64,000 nucleotides of DNA from Halorarius halobius. GTDB taxonomy: Archaea > Halobacteriota > Halobacteria > Halobacteriales > Haloarculaceae. Below, in pieces: positions 24,448-33,185 of the stretch; positions within the stretch are counted from its first letter, which is position 1; each line of letters opens with the position of its first letter. The notes under the pieces are model-generated. The model was not told where the DNA came from. It worked only from the letters and a program-made list of their open reading frames with translations, and ran no database searches. The translations under genes were made by a program, and so were the position numbers. The stretch covers positions 1,323,227 through 1,387,226 of the forward strand of contig NZ_CP101161.1 of NCBI RefSeq assembly GCF_024298865.1, read 5' to 3'.

Positions 24448-24972
24448 TCACGTGTCCAGCCACTCGCGGGCCAACAGCGCGTACTGGTAGGCGTCGGTCC
24501 ACTCGCCGTCGGCGAACCGCTCCTCGCGGAACTGCCCCTCGCGCTCGAAGCCGAGCGACTCCAGGGTCCCCACGGACGCCTCGTTCGTCACGAGCACGCG
24601 CCCGACCACCTTGTGGAAGCCACACTCCCGGAACGCGTACTCTAAGAACAGGTCCAGCGCCTCGGAGACGTACCCCTCGCGGCGGTGGTCGGGCGCGGTC
24701 CAGTACATCAGGCTTCCCCAGTCGTCGCCGCGCGTGTACGCGAACGCGACCACGCCGACCCGCAGTAGCTCGCCGTCCTCGCGGGTGCAGACGAGAAAGC
24801 GGTAGTCGTCGTCGGCCAGTTCCGAGACGTCCTCGCGGCTCCGTATCGTCGTGTCCGTCAGCGGCACCCGGGTGGACCGGTCGTTGCGGCCGCGCTGGAG
24901 GAACGCGTGGTCCTCGTCTTCTATCGGGTGAAGTGATACCTTCTCGCCTGTCGTGAACGCGGGGCCTGGCAT
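24448..24972 (-). CDS. GNAT family N-acetyltransferase (RimJ/RimL-like)
   Basis: 174 residues. It begins with the typical LHPIEDEDHAFLQRGRND entry and has the acetyl-CoA binding region WTAPDHRREGYVSEALDLFL (R/QxxGxG/A-like loop) and the C-terminal VGTLESLGFEREGQFREE block of RimJ/RimL enzymes. It should transfer an acetyl group to a protein N-terminus, an aminoglycoside or a small amine; which is unknown. Convergent with the regulator at 23461. Confidence 0.87.
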   Translation of the reverse strand: MPGPAFTTGEKVSLHPIEDEDHAFLQRGRNDRSTRVPLTDTTIRSREDVSELADDDYRFLVCTREDGELLRVGVVAFAYTRGDDWGSLMYWTAPDHRREGYVSEALDLFLEYAFRECGFHKVVGRVLVTNEASVGTLESLGFEREGQFREERFADGEWTDAYQYALLAREWLDT

Positions 24973-25038
24973 GTCTCTCTACTGGTTACGCGGATAGTTA
25001 GTGATTTGGCAAAGCGAGTTATTGTATCAGGATTGATA

Positions 25039-26268
25039 TCAAGAATCCCAGTCGGCGAGCGCCGCGTGGTCGTCGGCCACGCTCGCCACGTCCTCGGCGT
25101 CGAGCACGCCCGCCTCCGTGACGACCCCGTCGACGAGGGCCGCGGGCGTGCGGTCGAACGTCGGATTGTGGACCCGCAGGTCGGCGTCGCCGTCGTACAC
25201 CGCTTCGGGGTCGCCGGGTTCGAGGTCCGGGTCGGTCGTTCCGGTGGGCGCGACCTTGTCGCGGGCACAGACGACCCACACCGGGACGCCGGCCCGCACG
25301 GCGGCCGTCGCGGCGGTCCGGGTGCCCACCTTGTTGACGACGCTCCCGTCCGGGAGCACCGCGTCCGCGCCGACGAGCACGCAGTCGGCGGCGTCGAGCA
25401 GTCCCGCGACGGCGGCGTCCACCGCCAGCGTCACGTCCGTCTCGTCGGCCAACTCCTCCGCCACGCCGACCCCTTCGCGGGCGGGCCGCGATTCCAGCAC
25501 CGTCACCGCCGGAGGGTCGGCCCGCCGGAGCGTCGCCGTGACGGTGCCCGACCGCGACAGCGTCACCACCCGCCCTTCGACGTGGTCGGCGGCGGTGGCC
25601 GCGGCCCGCTCGTCGGCGCGTGCCGCCCGGTCGATGGCGTCGATGGCCGCTCGCTCGACGGCGGCGGGCGTCCGCTCGTCGGCCGCCCGCATCGCGCGGT
25701 TCACCCGATTCGTCACCGCGTGCATCGACGGCCGCGCCGCCAGCAGGTCGCGGGCCACCGCCGCGACCGCCTCGTAGTCGTCGGCAAGCGCCGCCTCGTC
25801 GCGCAGAACGTCGAGTGCCCGGAGCGAGACGTACGCCGACCCGTGGGTGGCGTCGTCGGTCACGTCCCCAAGCCGGGGCCGCACGCGGTCGTAGGAGGTC
25901 CACAGCGCCGGCACCGTCTCGCGCTCGCGGATGGCCGTCGGCGGAACCCACGCCCACTCCGTCGTCTCCTCGTTGGGCGTCACGTCGCGCGACTCGCAGT
26001 CGAACAGGTACGGGTGGACGACCCATCGGGTTCCCCGCTCGGCGTCCTCGACGTCGAACGACTCGCCCGCGCGGACGAGCGTCACCTTCCCGTGGAGCCC
26101 GGTCTCCTCGCGTATCTCCTCGCGGACCAGTTCGTCGGGACTCCCTTCCGCGTGGCCCGCCACACCGCCCCACTGCCCGCTGTACGATCCCACCTCCCCG
26201 GAGCGCCGGAGCAGGAGTACCTCGCCGCGGTTCCGCAGGAACGCGGTGACGACGTGGACCGTCTCCAT
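25039..26268 (-). CDS. Nudix domain fused to an eIF2B-like (ribose-1,5-bisphosphate isomerase-like) domain
   Basis: 409 residues. Residues about 1-135 are a Nudix hydrolase-like domain (GQWGGVAGHAEGSPDE, REEIREETG); the Nudix box is irregular, one residue short and without the usual REx2EE spacing. Residues about 150-409 match eIF2B alpha/beta/delta family proteins (MHAVTNRVNRAMRAA; DCVLVGADAVLPDGSVVNKVGTR; CARDKVAPTG). That fold includes the archaeal R15P isomerase of the AMP pathway and translation-factor-like proteins. So this looks like a nucleotide- or sugar-phosphate enzyme with two activities, but the true reaction is unknown. ATG 26268 begins METVHVVTAF. Confidence 0.87.
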   Translation of the reverse strand: METVHVVTAFLRNRGEVLLLRRSGEVGSYSGQWGGVAGHAEGSPDELVREEIREETGLHGKVTLVRAGESFDVEDAERGTRWVVHPYLFDCESRDVTPNEETTEWAWVPPTAIRERETVPALWTSYDRVRPRLGDVTDDATHGSAYVSLRALDVLRDEAALADDYEAVAAVARDLLAARPSMHAVTNRVNRAMRAADERTPAAVERAAIDAIDRAARADERAAATAADHVEGRVVTLSRSGTVTATLRRADPPAVTVLESRPAREGVGVAEELADETDVTLAVDAAVAGLLDAADCVLVGADAVLPDGSVVNKVGTRTAATAAVRAGVPVWVVCARDKVAPTGTTDPDLEPGDPEAVYDGDADLRVHNPTFDRTPAALVDGVVTEAGVLDAEDVASVADDHAALADWDS

Positions 26269-26325
26269 ACCCGGGAGTCGGCGACGAGCGCGGAAGCTTT
26301 TGGGGTGGGGAGCCCTGGGTCGGGT

Positions 26326-26823
26326 ATGCGCATCGCCGTCATCAGCGACACGCACGTCCCGTCCCGCGCCGCGAGCATTCCCGAGTGGGTGCGCGAGGAG
26401 ATGGCCGCGAGCGACCACGTGATTCACGCGGGCGACTTCGACTCGCCCGCGGCCTACGAGTCGGTGGTCGACGCGAGCCCCGCGCTCACCGCCGTCGCGG
26501 GCAACATGGACCCCGCGAGCATCGACGTGCCCGAGGTGGCGACGCTCGACGCGGGCGGCGTCCGGTTCGTCGTCGTCCACGGCACCGGCGACCTCGACGG
26601 CTACGACGACCGCGTGGTCGCCGCGGTCGATGACCACGCCGTGGACGACCGCCCAACGGTCGGCATTTCGGGGCACACCCACCAGCGCCGGGACGTGGAG
26701 ATGGGCGGCTATCGACTGCTCAACCCCGGGAGCGCGACCGGTGCCGACCCCGCGCCCGAGACCTCGATGCTGGTCGTCGAGGTGGCGGACGGTGAGATAG
26801 CGGTCGAGCCCCGCGTCGAGTAG
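26326..26823 (+). CDS. YfcE/MJ0936-type metallophosphoesterase
   Basis: A 165-residue calcineurin-like phosphoesterase. Metal motifs are present: SDTHVPSR (DxH) near residue 7, HAGDFDS (GDxxD) near 34, GNMD (GN(H/x)D) near 60, VVHGTGD and GHTHQ near 120. It probably hydrolyses phosphodiesters, with manganese as usual for the family; substrate unknown. A TATA-like GCTTTT (26295-26300) lies 26-31 bases before ATG 26326. It diverges from the Nudix-eIF2B gene across a 57-base gap. Confidence 0.92.
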   Translation: MRIAVISDTHVPSRAASIPEWVREEMAASDHVIHAGDFDSPAAYESVVDASPALTAVAGNMDPASIDVPEVATLDAGGVRFVVVHGTGDLDGYDDRVVAAVDDHAVDDRPTVGISGHTHQRRDVEMGGYRLLNPGSATGADPAPETSMLVVEVADGEIAVEPRVE

Positions 26824-26858
26824 CGGGCGCGGTCACGCCCGGACGCACGAACGGACGG

Positions 26859-26865
26859 TTTTATG
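26859..26865 (+). promoter_or_regulatory. TATA box of the PUA protein gene
   Basis: TTTTATG, 25-31 bases before ATG 26890; expected for leaderless transcription. Confidence 0.55.
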
Positions 26866-26889
26866 CGCGAACCGCGCCGAGTGACGGGC

Positions 26890-27369
26890 ATGGAAGTGAA
26901 GTCCCGCCACCACCTGCGCGGCGACGAGATAGACGAGGTCGTCGAGGGCATCGAGGCGACGTTCGGCGTCCGCGTGGAGGGCGACGCCTTCGAGGACGTC
27001 GAACTCGCGGACTCCGACCGGCGCATCGTCCTCGTGGACGGCGAACCGCTGGTCGCCTTCTTCGACGGCGAGCCCTCGCTCACCGTCAACGGCGCCCAGG
27101 CGTTCCCGCCCGAGCGGAACGTCGTCACGGTCGACGCGGGCGCCGTCTCGTTCGTCTCCGACGGCGCCGACGTGATGCGGCCGGGCATCACCGAGGCCGA
27201 CGCCTCCATCGCCGCGGGCGACCTCGTCGCCATCGCGGAGGAGAGCCACGGCAAGGTGCTCGCCGTCGGTCACGCCTTGGTCGACGGCGAGGAGATGGTC
27301 GGCGACAGCGGGAAGGTGGTCGAGTCGCTCCACCACGTCGGCGACGACCTGTTCGAGTTCACGGTCTGA
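26890..27369 (+). CDS. Archaeal PUA-domain RNA-binding protein (DUF1947/MCT-1-like)
   Basis: A 159-residue cytoplasmic protein with a pre-PUA domain (residues 1-70, MEVKSRHHLRGDEIDEVV) and a C-terminal PUA domain (about 75-155: VVTVDAGAVSFVSDGADVMRPGI; AGDLVAIAEESHGKVLAVG). This two-domain form is the archaeal relative of eukaryotic MCT-1/Tma20, which act in translation re-initiation and ribosome recycling. The archaeal job is probably tRNA or ribosome binding. ATG 26890 is chosen over 26863 because of the TATA box and the M-E-V-K-S start seen in relatives. Confidence 0.88.
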   Translation: MEVKSRHHLRGDEIDEVVEGIEATFGVRVEGDAFEDVELADSDRRIVLVDGEPLVAFFDGEPSLTVNGAQAFPPERNVVTVDAGAVSFVSDGADVMRPGITEADASIAAGDLVAIAEESHGKVLAVGHALVDGEEMVGDSGKVVESLHHVGDDLFEFTV

Positions 27370-27441
27370 CGTGGTCGACGCGCCCGGCCGACGGCACGGT
27401 CGAACCGGTGACCCTATTGCTTCGAGACGGGTAGCGAGGTC

Positions 27442-28287
27442 GTGTTCGGTGAGGACATCGCGCCCGCGTCGACGGTGCTCGGCCCCGGCGAGGACGCCGA
27501 GGTGGCCGTCGTCGGCGGTATCCACGGCGACGAACCCAGCGGCGTCCGCGCCGTGCGGCGGGTCATCGAGTCGAACCCCGACCTCCAGCGGCCGGTGAAA
27601 CTCGTGGTGGCGAACCCGCCCGCGGTGGCGAGCCACCGCCGGTATCTCGACGCGGACATGAACCGCGTGTTCCCGGGCGACCCGACGAGCCCGGACCGGG
27701 AGCGACGGCTCGCGGCCGCCCTCCTGAAAGAGATAGAGGGCTGTGGAGTCGTCCTCTCGTTGCACTCCACCCACTCCTGTGACGACCCGATAGCCATCGT
27801 CTCGCGGTCCCACCCCTCCGTTCAGGGGCTGGCCGCGCGGCTCCCCGTCCCCCACGTCGTCGACCCGACGCCCTGCGTCGACGGCGCGTTCCCGGTCAGC
27901 GCGCCCGTCCTCAGCATCGAGGCCGGGCGGCAACACACCGAGGAGGCTACCGAGAATGCGACCGACATCGTGGAGGCGTTCCTCCGACTCGTCGACGCGC
28001 TCCCCGGGACGGTGCCCGAGGCCGACCCGACGTACTACACGATGACCGACGCCGTCTCGAAGCGGCCGGACAGCGACTACGACCTGCTCGTCGACAACTT
28101 CGAACCGGTCGAGGCGGGCACCACGGTCGCCCGTAGCGACGACGGGGCGTACGTCGCCGACGAGCCGTTCGTTCCCGTCCTCATGTCCGAGACGGGGTAC
28201 GACGACATCCTCGGCTACCGGGGCGAAGTCGCCGGCGAGACGCTGGCGGCGGCCCGCGAGGCGTGGGGCGTCCCGCCGGTCGAGTAG
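27442..28287 (+). CDS. Succinylglutamate desuccinylase/aspartoacylase-type zinc hydrolase
   Basis: A 281-residue M14-like amidohydrolase. The first zinc ligands are in GGIHGDEPSG (His28, Glu31); the third is in SLHSTHS. The substrate-binding Arg/Asn pair DADMNRVFPGD is present (NR). The mature enzyme would cleave N-acyl amino acids or related amides; exact acyl group not determined. It starts at GTG 27442 because the frame is closed by a stop just upstream. It follows the PUA gene by 72 bases on the same strand, perhaps in one transcript. Confidence 0.88.
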   Translation: MFGEDIAPASTVLGPGEDAEVAVVGGIHGDEPSGVRAVRRVIESNPDLQRPVKLVVANPPAVASHRRYLDADMNRVFPGDPTSPDRERRLAAALLKEIEGCGVVLSLHSTHSCDDPIAIVSRSHPSVQGLAARLPVPHVVDPTPCVDGAFPVSAPVLSIEAGRQHTEEATENATDIVEAFLRLVDALPGTVPEADPTYYTMTDAVSKRPDSDYDLLVDNFEPVEAGTTVARSDDGAYVADEPFVPVLMSETGYDDILGYRGEVAGETLAAAREAWGVPPVE

Positions 28288-28308
28288 CCGTTCGGGTCGC
28301 CGTCCGGC

Positions 28309-28656
28309 TCACTCGCCGCTCTCGTGGCGCTCCAGTAGAAACGTCGCGCCGCTGGTGATGACCGCCAGCCCCGCGAACACGCCCGCCGCGGTCGGTCGAC
28401 CGACCGTCACGAGCGCAACGGCGACGAGTCCGAACAGGAGCAGTTCGACCGCGAGCCGAGCGCCCCCCGGGAGGCGATAGGGGGCCTTCGGCGCGACGAA
28501 CGTGCCCCAGACGCCGGCGGCCCCGAGCGGCGCGGCGACGGCGAGCGCCACCGACACGAGGGGACCGTCGCCCGTCTGCAGGCCCCAGTAGCCGAGCGCG
28601 ACGAGCGCGGTCAGCTCCACGAGGAAGCGGAGCGCGTAGACGGCCGTGGCGAGCAT
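28309..28656 (-). CDS. YrdB-like (DUF2568) membrane protein
   Basis: 115 residues, four hydrophobic helices (LRFLVELTALVALGYWG; VSVALAVAAPLGAAGVWG; AVELLLFGLVAVALVT; AGVFAGLAVITSG). Contains FVAPKAPYRLPGGARLAVELLLFG, a block typical of YrdB/DUF2568 proteins. Function unknown. The start codon sits directly against the stop of the DUF1028 gene, so the two are one transcription unit with DUF1028 first. Confidence 0.8.
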   Translation of the reverse strand: MLATAVYALRFLVELTALVALGYWGLQTGDGPLVSVALAVAAPLGAAGVWGTFVAPKAPYRLPGGARLAVELLLFGLVAVALVTVGRPTAAGVFAGLAVITSGATFLLERHESGE

Positions 28657-29355
28657 CTACTCCAGGTCGTCGTCCGCGTACGCGTCGGCGTACTTCTCGA
28701 CGGCCGCCTCGAAGCTCTCGACCGCGAGGTCGTAGGTGTCGTAGAGGTCCTCGATGGGCGTCCGAGAGGCGTCGACCCGGAGGTCGTCGTAGTACGGCTC
28801 CATCTCCCGCTGTTCGGTGGTGGTGACCCGGACCGCCGCGGACTGCACCTCCAGGTCCTCGCGTTTGTCGCCGCCCTCGGCGTGACCCGCCGCGAGCGCG
28901 TCTATCAGCCGCTCGGCCAGCGGCTCCTCGATGTCGGAGGTCTCGTAGGCGTCGGCGGTCGCGTCGAGAACCGCCTCGCCGGTCAGGAGGTTGCCGGCGA
29001 CGGTGAACGTCTCCCGCTCGATGTGGCCGTACCAGTCCTTGCAGTCGTCGCCGGAGAACGCGAACGCGCCGTCGGCGTCGACGCCGTGCAACTGGCGGCT
29101 CTGCTTCCCGTCGTCGGCGTTCAACAGTGCGGGGAGCGCGTCCTCGACGGCGAGGCCGTCCGCGAGATACTCGACGCCCCGCTCCCCGAGTTCGACGTTG
29201 ACGAGCGACTGGGTGGCGACGGCGCCGTGCTCGTTGGCGAACGGACACAGCGTGCCGACGCCCGCCAGCCGGGTCGTGACCGCGACGCCGTAGCGGGTCT
29301 GCTGGTCACCGTCCTCGTCGGTGTACGTCTCCCGCGCGCAGATGCTGAACGTCAT
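28657..29355 (-). CDS. DUF1028 family protein (Ntn-hydrolase-like)
   Basis: 232 residues. It has the DUF1028 profile: MTFSICARE start, YGVAVTTRLAGVGTLCPFANEHGAVATQS, a GLAVEDALPALL block, HGVDADGAFAFSGDDCKDWYGH, and VAGNLLTG. The fold belongs to the Ntn-hydrolase-like group; in Arthrobacter- and Pseudomonas-type clusters it sits beside peptidases, and a real reaction has not been shown. ATG 29355 is chosen; the frame is open much further upstream, antisense to the subtilase, without merit. Followed without gap by the YrdB-like gene. Confidence 0.88.
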   Translation of the reverse strand: MTFSICARETYTDEDGDQQTRYGVAVTTRLAGVGTLCPFANEHGAVATQSLVNVELGERGVEYLADGLAVEDALPALLNADDGKQSRQLHGVDADGAFAFSGDDCKDWYGHIERETFTVAGNLLTGEAVLDATADAYETSDIEEPLAERLIDALAAGHAEGGDKREDLEVQSAAVRVTTTEQREMEPYYDDLRVDASRTPIEDLYDTYDLAVESFEAAVEKYADAYADDDLE

Positions 29356-29399
29356 GCCCCACGGCAGGGGGGCCGCGAGCAAAAAGCCCCCTCCTGCGG

Positions 29400-30608
29400 T
29401 CAGTCGTCCGAGGAGTCGAGGCCGAGCGCCGCCGCGGTGTCGAGCAGGCCCGCGCCGGATTCGCTGTCCCCGAGGCCGAGGCTCTCGGCGGTGGATTTCA
29501 ACTGCGACCGGGCGTCGCTGGCCGTCGCGCCGTTCGCCATCAACTGCGCGCCCGCCCCGGAGACGTGCGGACAGGCCATCGACGTGCCCGAGAACGTATC
29601 GTAGCCGCCCGGCACCGTCGAGTAGATGTCGGTGCCCGGCGCCGCGAGCTCCACTTCCGGCCCCGTCGACGAGAACGAGGACAGCGTGTCGTCGCTGGCC
29701 GTCGAGGCGACGGCGACCACCTCGCTGTACGCCGCCGGGTAGCCGACACAGTCCGTGCAGGGCCCGGAGTTGCCCGCCGCCGCCACGAGCAGGACGCCCC
29801 TGTCCGCGGCGTACGTGCAGGCGTCCTTCAGCGTCTGGGCGCCCGAGGAGGCGCCGAGGCTCATGCTGGCGACGTCCCACCCCTGGTCGGCGGTGTACTG
29901 GATGCCCGCCGCCACGTCGGAGAGACTCCCCGACCCGCGCTTGTCGAGCACCTTCACGGCGTGGAGCGTCGCCTCGGTGGAGACGCCGACGACGCCGCGG
30001 TCGTTGTCGTCGGCGTCCGCGATGCCCGCACAGTGGGTGCCGTGGTCGTTGTCGTCGGACCACGCGTAGTTGCAGGTCGGTCCCTTGCACTTGGTGAACG
30101 CCTTGCCGGCGCCGACGTTCGCCTGCAGGTCGGGATGGTCGTCGTCGATGCCGCTGTCGATGATGGCGATGTCCGCGCCCGCGCCCGTCTCGCCGTTCGC
30201 GTGGGCCACCTCGCTGTCGGTGCGGTCGACGCCCCACGGGAGTCGCTGGCTGGTCGACCCGCCGCCGCCACCGTCGCCGGGGCCGCCGCCGTGCCCCTCG
30301 CGGTGGTGGATGGCGTGGACCGTCACGTCGGCCTCGACGTAGCGCACGTCCGACCGCTGTCGGAGGCTCTCGACCGCCTCGTCGGAGAACCGGCCGGCGA
30401 CGGCCTGCCCGATGTCGCCGAACTCGAGGGTGCGCCGCACCGACGACGCCCGGTCTGTCGCCGCCCGGGTCCCGCTCCGGGCGCTGGTACCGACGATGCG
30501 CCGGGGCGGTTTCCCCGCTGTGGCGCCGCCGGTCGCGACCATCGCGCCGGCGCCCGCCGCGCCGGCCCGTTTCAGTACCTGCCTTCGTGAGATGCTGTCA
30601 CCCGACAT
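29400..30608 (-). CDS. Tat-exported subtilisin-like serine protease (halolysin-like)
   Basis: A 402-residue S8 protease. The signal MSGDSISRRQVLKRAGAAG has a twin-arginine motif. An inhibitor-type propeptide spans about residues 40-115 (VRRTLEFGDIGQAVAGRFS). The catalytic triad is intact: Asp in IIDSGIDDDHPDL near 151, His in NDHGTHCAGI near 187, Ser in FSGTSMACPHVSG near 342, with the oxyanion Asn in AAAGNSGP. Six or so Cys in the mature domain (KCKGPTCN, CTDCVG, TYAADRG nearby) may form disulfides. There is no long C-terminal extension. An AT-rich TATA box at 30636-30643 supports the start. Confidence 0.92.
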   Translation of the reverse strand: MSGDSISRRQVLKRAGAAGAGAMVATGGATAGKPPRRIVGTSARSGTRAATDRASSVRRTLEFGDIGQAVAGRFSDEAVESLRQRSDVRYVEADVTVHAIHHREGHGGGPGDGGGGGSTSQRLPWGVDRTDSEVAHANGETGAGADIAIIDSGIDDDHPDLQANVGAGKAFTKCKGPTCNYAWSDDNDHGTHCAGIADADDNDRGVVGVSTEATLHAVKVLDKRGSGSLSDVAAGIQYTADQGWDVASMSLGASSGAQTLKDACTYAADRGVLLVAAAGNSGPCTDCVGYPAAYSEVVAVASTASDDTLSSFSSTGPEVELAAPGTDIYSTVPGGYDTFSGTSMACPHVSGAGAQLMANGATASDARSQLKSTAESLGLGDSESGAGLLDTAAALGLDSSDD

Positions 30609-30635
30609 GGACTTGTATGTATGGATGTATAAGTG

Positions 30636-30643
30636 AAATAAAT
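30636..30643 (-). promoter_or_regulatory. TATA box of the subtilase gene
   Basis: ATTTATTT on the minus strand, 28-35 bases upstream of the start at 30608, in a locally AT-rich stretch. It diverges from a weaker GAGTTTT site (about 30737-30743) that serves sepF. Confidence 0.55.
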
Positions 30644-30768
30644 CTACTGCTATCTGATAATCAACTGGATATAACCGGGGACGTTCGGCGACGACTGCCG
30701 GGAGCGGCGGCTTCGGGGCGTCCGTGTCTGACGTAAGAGTTTTGCCCCGCGCCGTCGGTTTCGTTGCC

Positions 30769-31122
30769 ATGGGCCTGATGAGCAAACTGCTCGGGGGAGG
30801 ACAACGCAGCACCGGCGACTACGTCGAACTCGACATCGACGACTTCGACGCCTCCGCGAACGCAGTGGACCGACAGATACGTATCGCGACCATCAGCGAC
30901 AAACAGGACGTCATCCCCATCAAGGACGCCGTCTACGACGGCGACATCGTCATCGCGGACATCACCCGCCACACGACGACCGACCGGACGATGGAGCACA
31001 TCTCCGACGAACTGAAACAGGTCGCCCGCGAGGTGGGCGGCGACATCGTCCAGAAGGACGACGACCAGCTCATCATCGCGCCGGGCGGCGTCTCGGTCTC
31101 CCGCGAGAAACTGGAGAACTGA
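30769..31122 (+). CDS. sepF: Cell division protein SepF
   Basis: 117 residues. The N-terminus MGLMSKLLGGG is the amphipathic membrane-targeting helix expected for SepF. The SepF core (DUF552) follows: YVELDIDDFD, then IRIATISDKQDVIPIKDAVYDGDIVI, and ELKQVAREVGGDIVQKDDDQLIIAPGG. In haloarchaea SepF tethers FtsZ2-type rings to the membrane and is needed for division. ATG 30769 is preferred to GTG 30724 because of the N-terminal helix. Confidence 0.95.
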   Translation: MGLMSKLLGGGQRSTGDYVELDIDDFDASANAVDRQIRIATISDKQDVIPIKDAVYDGDIVIADITRHTTTDRTMEHISDELKQVAREVGGDIVQKDDDQLIIAPGGVSVSREKLEN

Positions 31123-31128
31123 CCGCAC

Positions 31129-33078
31129 TCAGCGGCCGGTTTCCACCCCCACCACCACGTTCTCGTCCGTCGTTCCCGGCACCGTGAACCACGTCTCCCC
31201 GTCGAGGCTGTACTCGGCCGGGCCGAACGCGGCCCGCCCGCTCGCCTCGGGGGTCGCCGGCGCCTCCGCGACGTAGCGCAGGTCGTGTCGCTCGGCCGCG
31301 CCATCGAACACGACGTGGCCGTCCCGCTCCGTCCCGTCGCCGGCGACGTGCGACCAGCCCTCGGGGAGCGTATCGCGAACCTGAACGGCTTCGCCCGCGT
31401 CGGTGGCGTCGACCGTCAGCGCCACCTCGTCGGCCTGGCCGCCGGTGAACACGCCGGCGTCGTCGGTCCGCGTTCCCGTGACCGCGAGCGAGCCGACGGC
31501 GTCGGCGGGGCCGTCGACCGGGAGCCGCACCGACGAGCCGGCGTGGTCGATCTCGACGCCGGCGGCCTGCCGCGCGCTCGTGAACCCGGCGTCGGTCGTC
31601 GCCACGGTCAGGCGGAGCGCGTCGCCCGCCGCGAGATGCCGCTGGAACGCCACGAGGTCGACCGTCACCTCCTGGCGCTCGCCGGGCGCCCCCTCGATAG
31701 CGACGGGCATCGCCTGGTTGTTGATGAGCGTCGCGCTCCCGCCGGAGACGTGCGAGGCCTTGAGAAAGAGGAACGCGCGGCGACCGAGCGGCGTCACCGA
31801 CAGCGTCACCTCGGGCGTCCCGACGACGGTCGCGTCGGCCCGCACCGGGAGGTCGAACTGCGCGGCGGTCGCGCCGGGTGCGAGGTCGCCGTTCTGTGGC
31901 GATATCTGGGAGGCCGAGGTCGGCGCCGCGCTGTTGGCCAGCCGGGTCGTGCCGTCGCCGGCGACGGTGTCGAGCGCGACCGCCCGCGAGTTCGTGGCCG
32001 CGGGCGGGAACGACTGCGCGCTCGTGAACGCCTCCGCGGCGCTTGCGCCGTCGGCGGCCGCCTGCACGTCGTAGTAGGTGACGGGCGCGAGCGAGGAGTC
32101 GCCGTCGCCGCGCAGGTGCTCGTCGAACCATTCGATGGCCTTCGATTCCAGATACGCCACCTGCCCGGACGGCGCCGTCGTGCCGGTGGCCGTGTGGCCG
32201 CCGTCGAAGAAGACGAGCTTCGCCTCCGTCTCGTTGGCACGCACCCCCTCGACGATGCGCTGGCCCTCGTTGGGGACGAACAGCGTGTCCGGCCAGCCCT
32301 GGACGACCAGCGCCGGCGCGTCGATGCGGTCGAGTTTCGTCGCCGGCGAACGGACCGAGAGGAACGACTCCCCCTCCTGTGGGAGCTCGTTGCGCGCCAT
32401 CGTCTTGGCGTATATCTCGTGGAGTCGCGGGGAGACGCCGCGCTGGAGGTCGCCCCCGTCCGGCTGGCCGTCGCCCGACTGGAACCCGCGGGCGGCCGCG
32501 ACGCCCGACCCGTACAGCAGGGTGGTCCAGCCGAGCTTCGGCACGCCGTTCGGGGCGAGCGAGAACGTCAGGTCGTGCCACGGGACGATGGGGACGAGCG
32601 CGTCGATGCGGTCGTCGACGGCCGCCGCGTTCAACTGGATGCCGCCGCCGTAGGAGGCACCGATCATCCCGACCCGTGGCTCGCCGCCGGTGGTGGCGAC
32701 CCGGTCGCGGTCGGCCACCCAGTCGATGAGCGCCGACACGTCGTTCACCTCCTTCGGTCCCGAGAGACCGACCTCGCCGTCGGATTCGCCGAAGCCGCGC
32801 TGGTCCCACGTCAGCGCGACGTAGCCGTGCTCGGCGGCGAGTCGGGCGTAGCTCTCGACGGAGCCGCGGTCGCCGCCCCAGCCGTGCGTCGACAGCACGA
32901 CGTGGTTCTCGTCGCCCGCCGACGCCGGCGGCAGGAACAGCGTCGCCGCGATGTCGGCGCCGTCGAACGAGGCGATGCGGTGGTCCTCCGTGGTGACGCC
33001 GTCGCCGGCCGCGTGCCCGATGAGCGCCGGTACCGTCGCCGCGGTGCCGGCCGCCTGCACGAACTGTCGTCTATCCAT
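31129..33078 (-). CDS. S15/CocE family alpha/beta-hydrolase, likely secreted
   Basis: 649 residues. A Tat-like signal starts MDRRQFVQAAGTAATVPAL. The alpha/beta-hydrolase domain follows, with HGWGGDRGSVESY (oxyanion region), WDQRGFGESDG and nucleophile GASYGG near 140; the acid/base residues fall in DTLFVPNEG and DGGHTATG. The C-terminal part is the beta-sandwich X-Pro dipeptidyl-peptidase-C domain, plus a further acidic beta domain. It should hydrolyse peptides or esters outside the cell; the exact substrate is unknown. The start 33078 matches the signal peptide; the frame is open to 33123. Confidence 0.88.
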   Translation of the reverse strand: MDRRQFVQAAGTAATVPALIGHAAGDGVTTEDHRIASFDGADIAATLFLPPASAGDENHVVLSTHGWGGDRGSVESYARLAAEHGYVALTWDQRGFGESDGEVGLSGPKEVNDVSALIDWVADRDRVATTGGEPRVGMIGASYGGGIQLNAAAVDDRIDALVPIVPWHDLTFSLAPNGVPKLGWTTLLYGSGVAAARGFQSGDGQPDGGDLQRGVSPRLHEIYAKTMARNELPQEGESFLSVRSPATKLDRIDAPALVVQGWPDTLFVPNEGQRIVEGVRANETEAKLVFFDGGHTATGTTAPSGQVAYLESKAIEWFDEHLRGDGDSSLAPVTYYDVQAAADGASAAEAFTSAQSFPPAATNSRAVALDTVAGDGTTRLANSAAPTSASQISPQNGDLAPGATAAQFDLPVRADATVVGTPEVTLSVTPLGRRAFLFLKASHVSGGSATLINNQAMPVAIEGAPGERQEVTVDLVAFQRHLAAGDALRLTVATTDAGFTSARQAAGVEIDHAGSSVRLPVDGPADAVGSLAVTGTRTDDAGVFTGGQADEVALTVDATDAGEAVQVRDTLPEGWSHVAGDGTERDGHVVFDGAAERHDLRYVAEAPATPEASGRAAFGPAEYSLDGETWFTVPGTTDENVVVGVETGR

Positions 33079-33185
33079 GTGTCGTCGCTCGGCCGAGCGC
33101 TCGAAAGCCGTGGTGCCGAGCATACCCCGGGCTTTATGCGGCCGGTTCCGGGCCGCTTAACCCCGTCCGTCCGCTCCGTCCGGTG

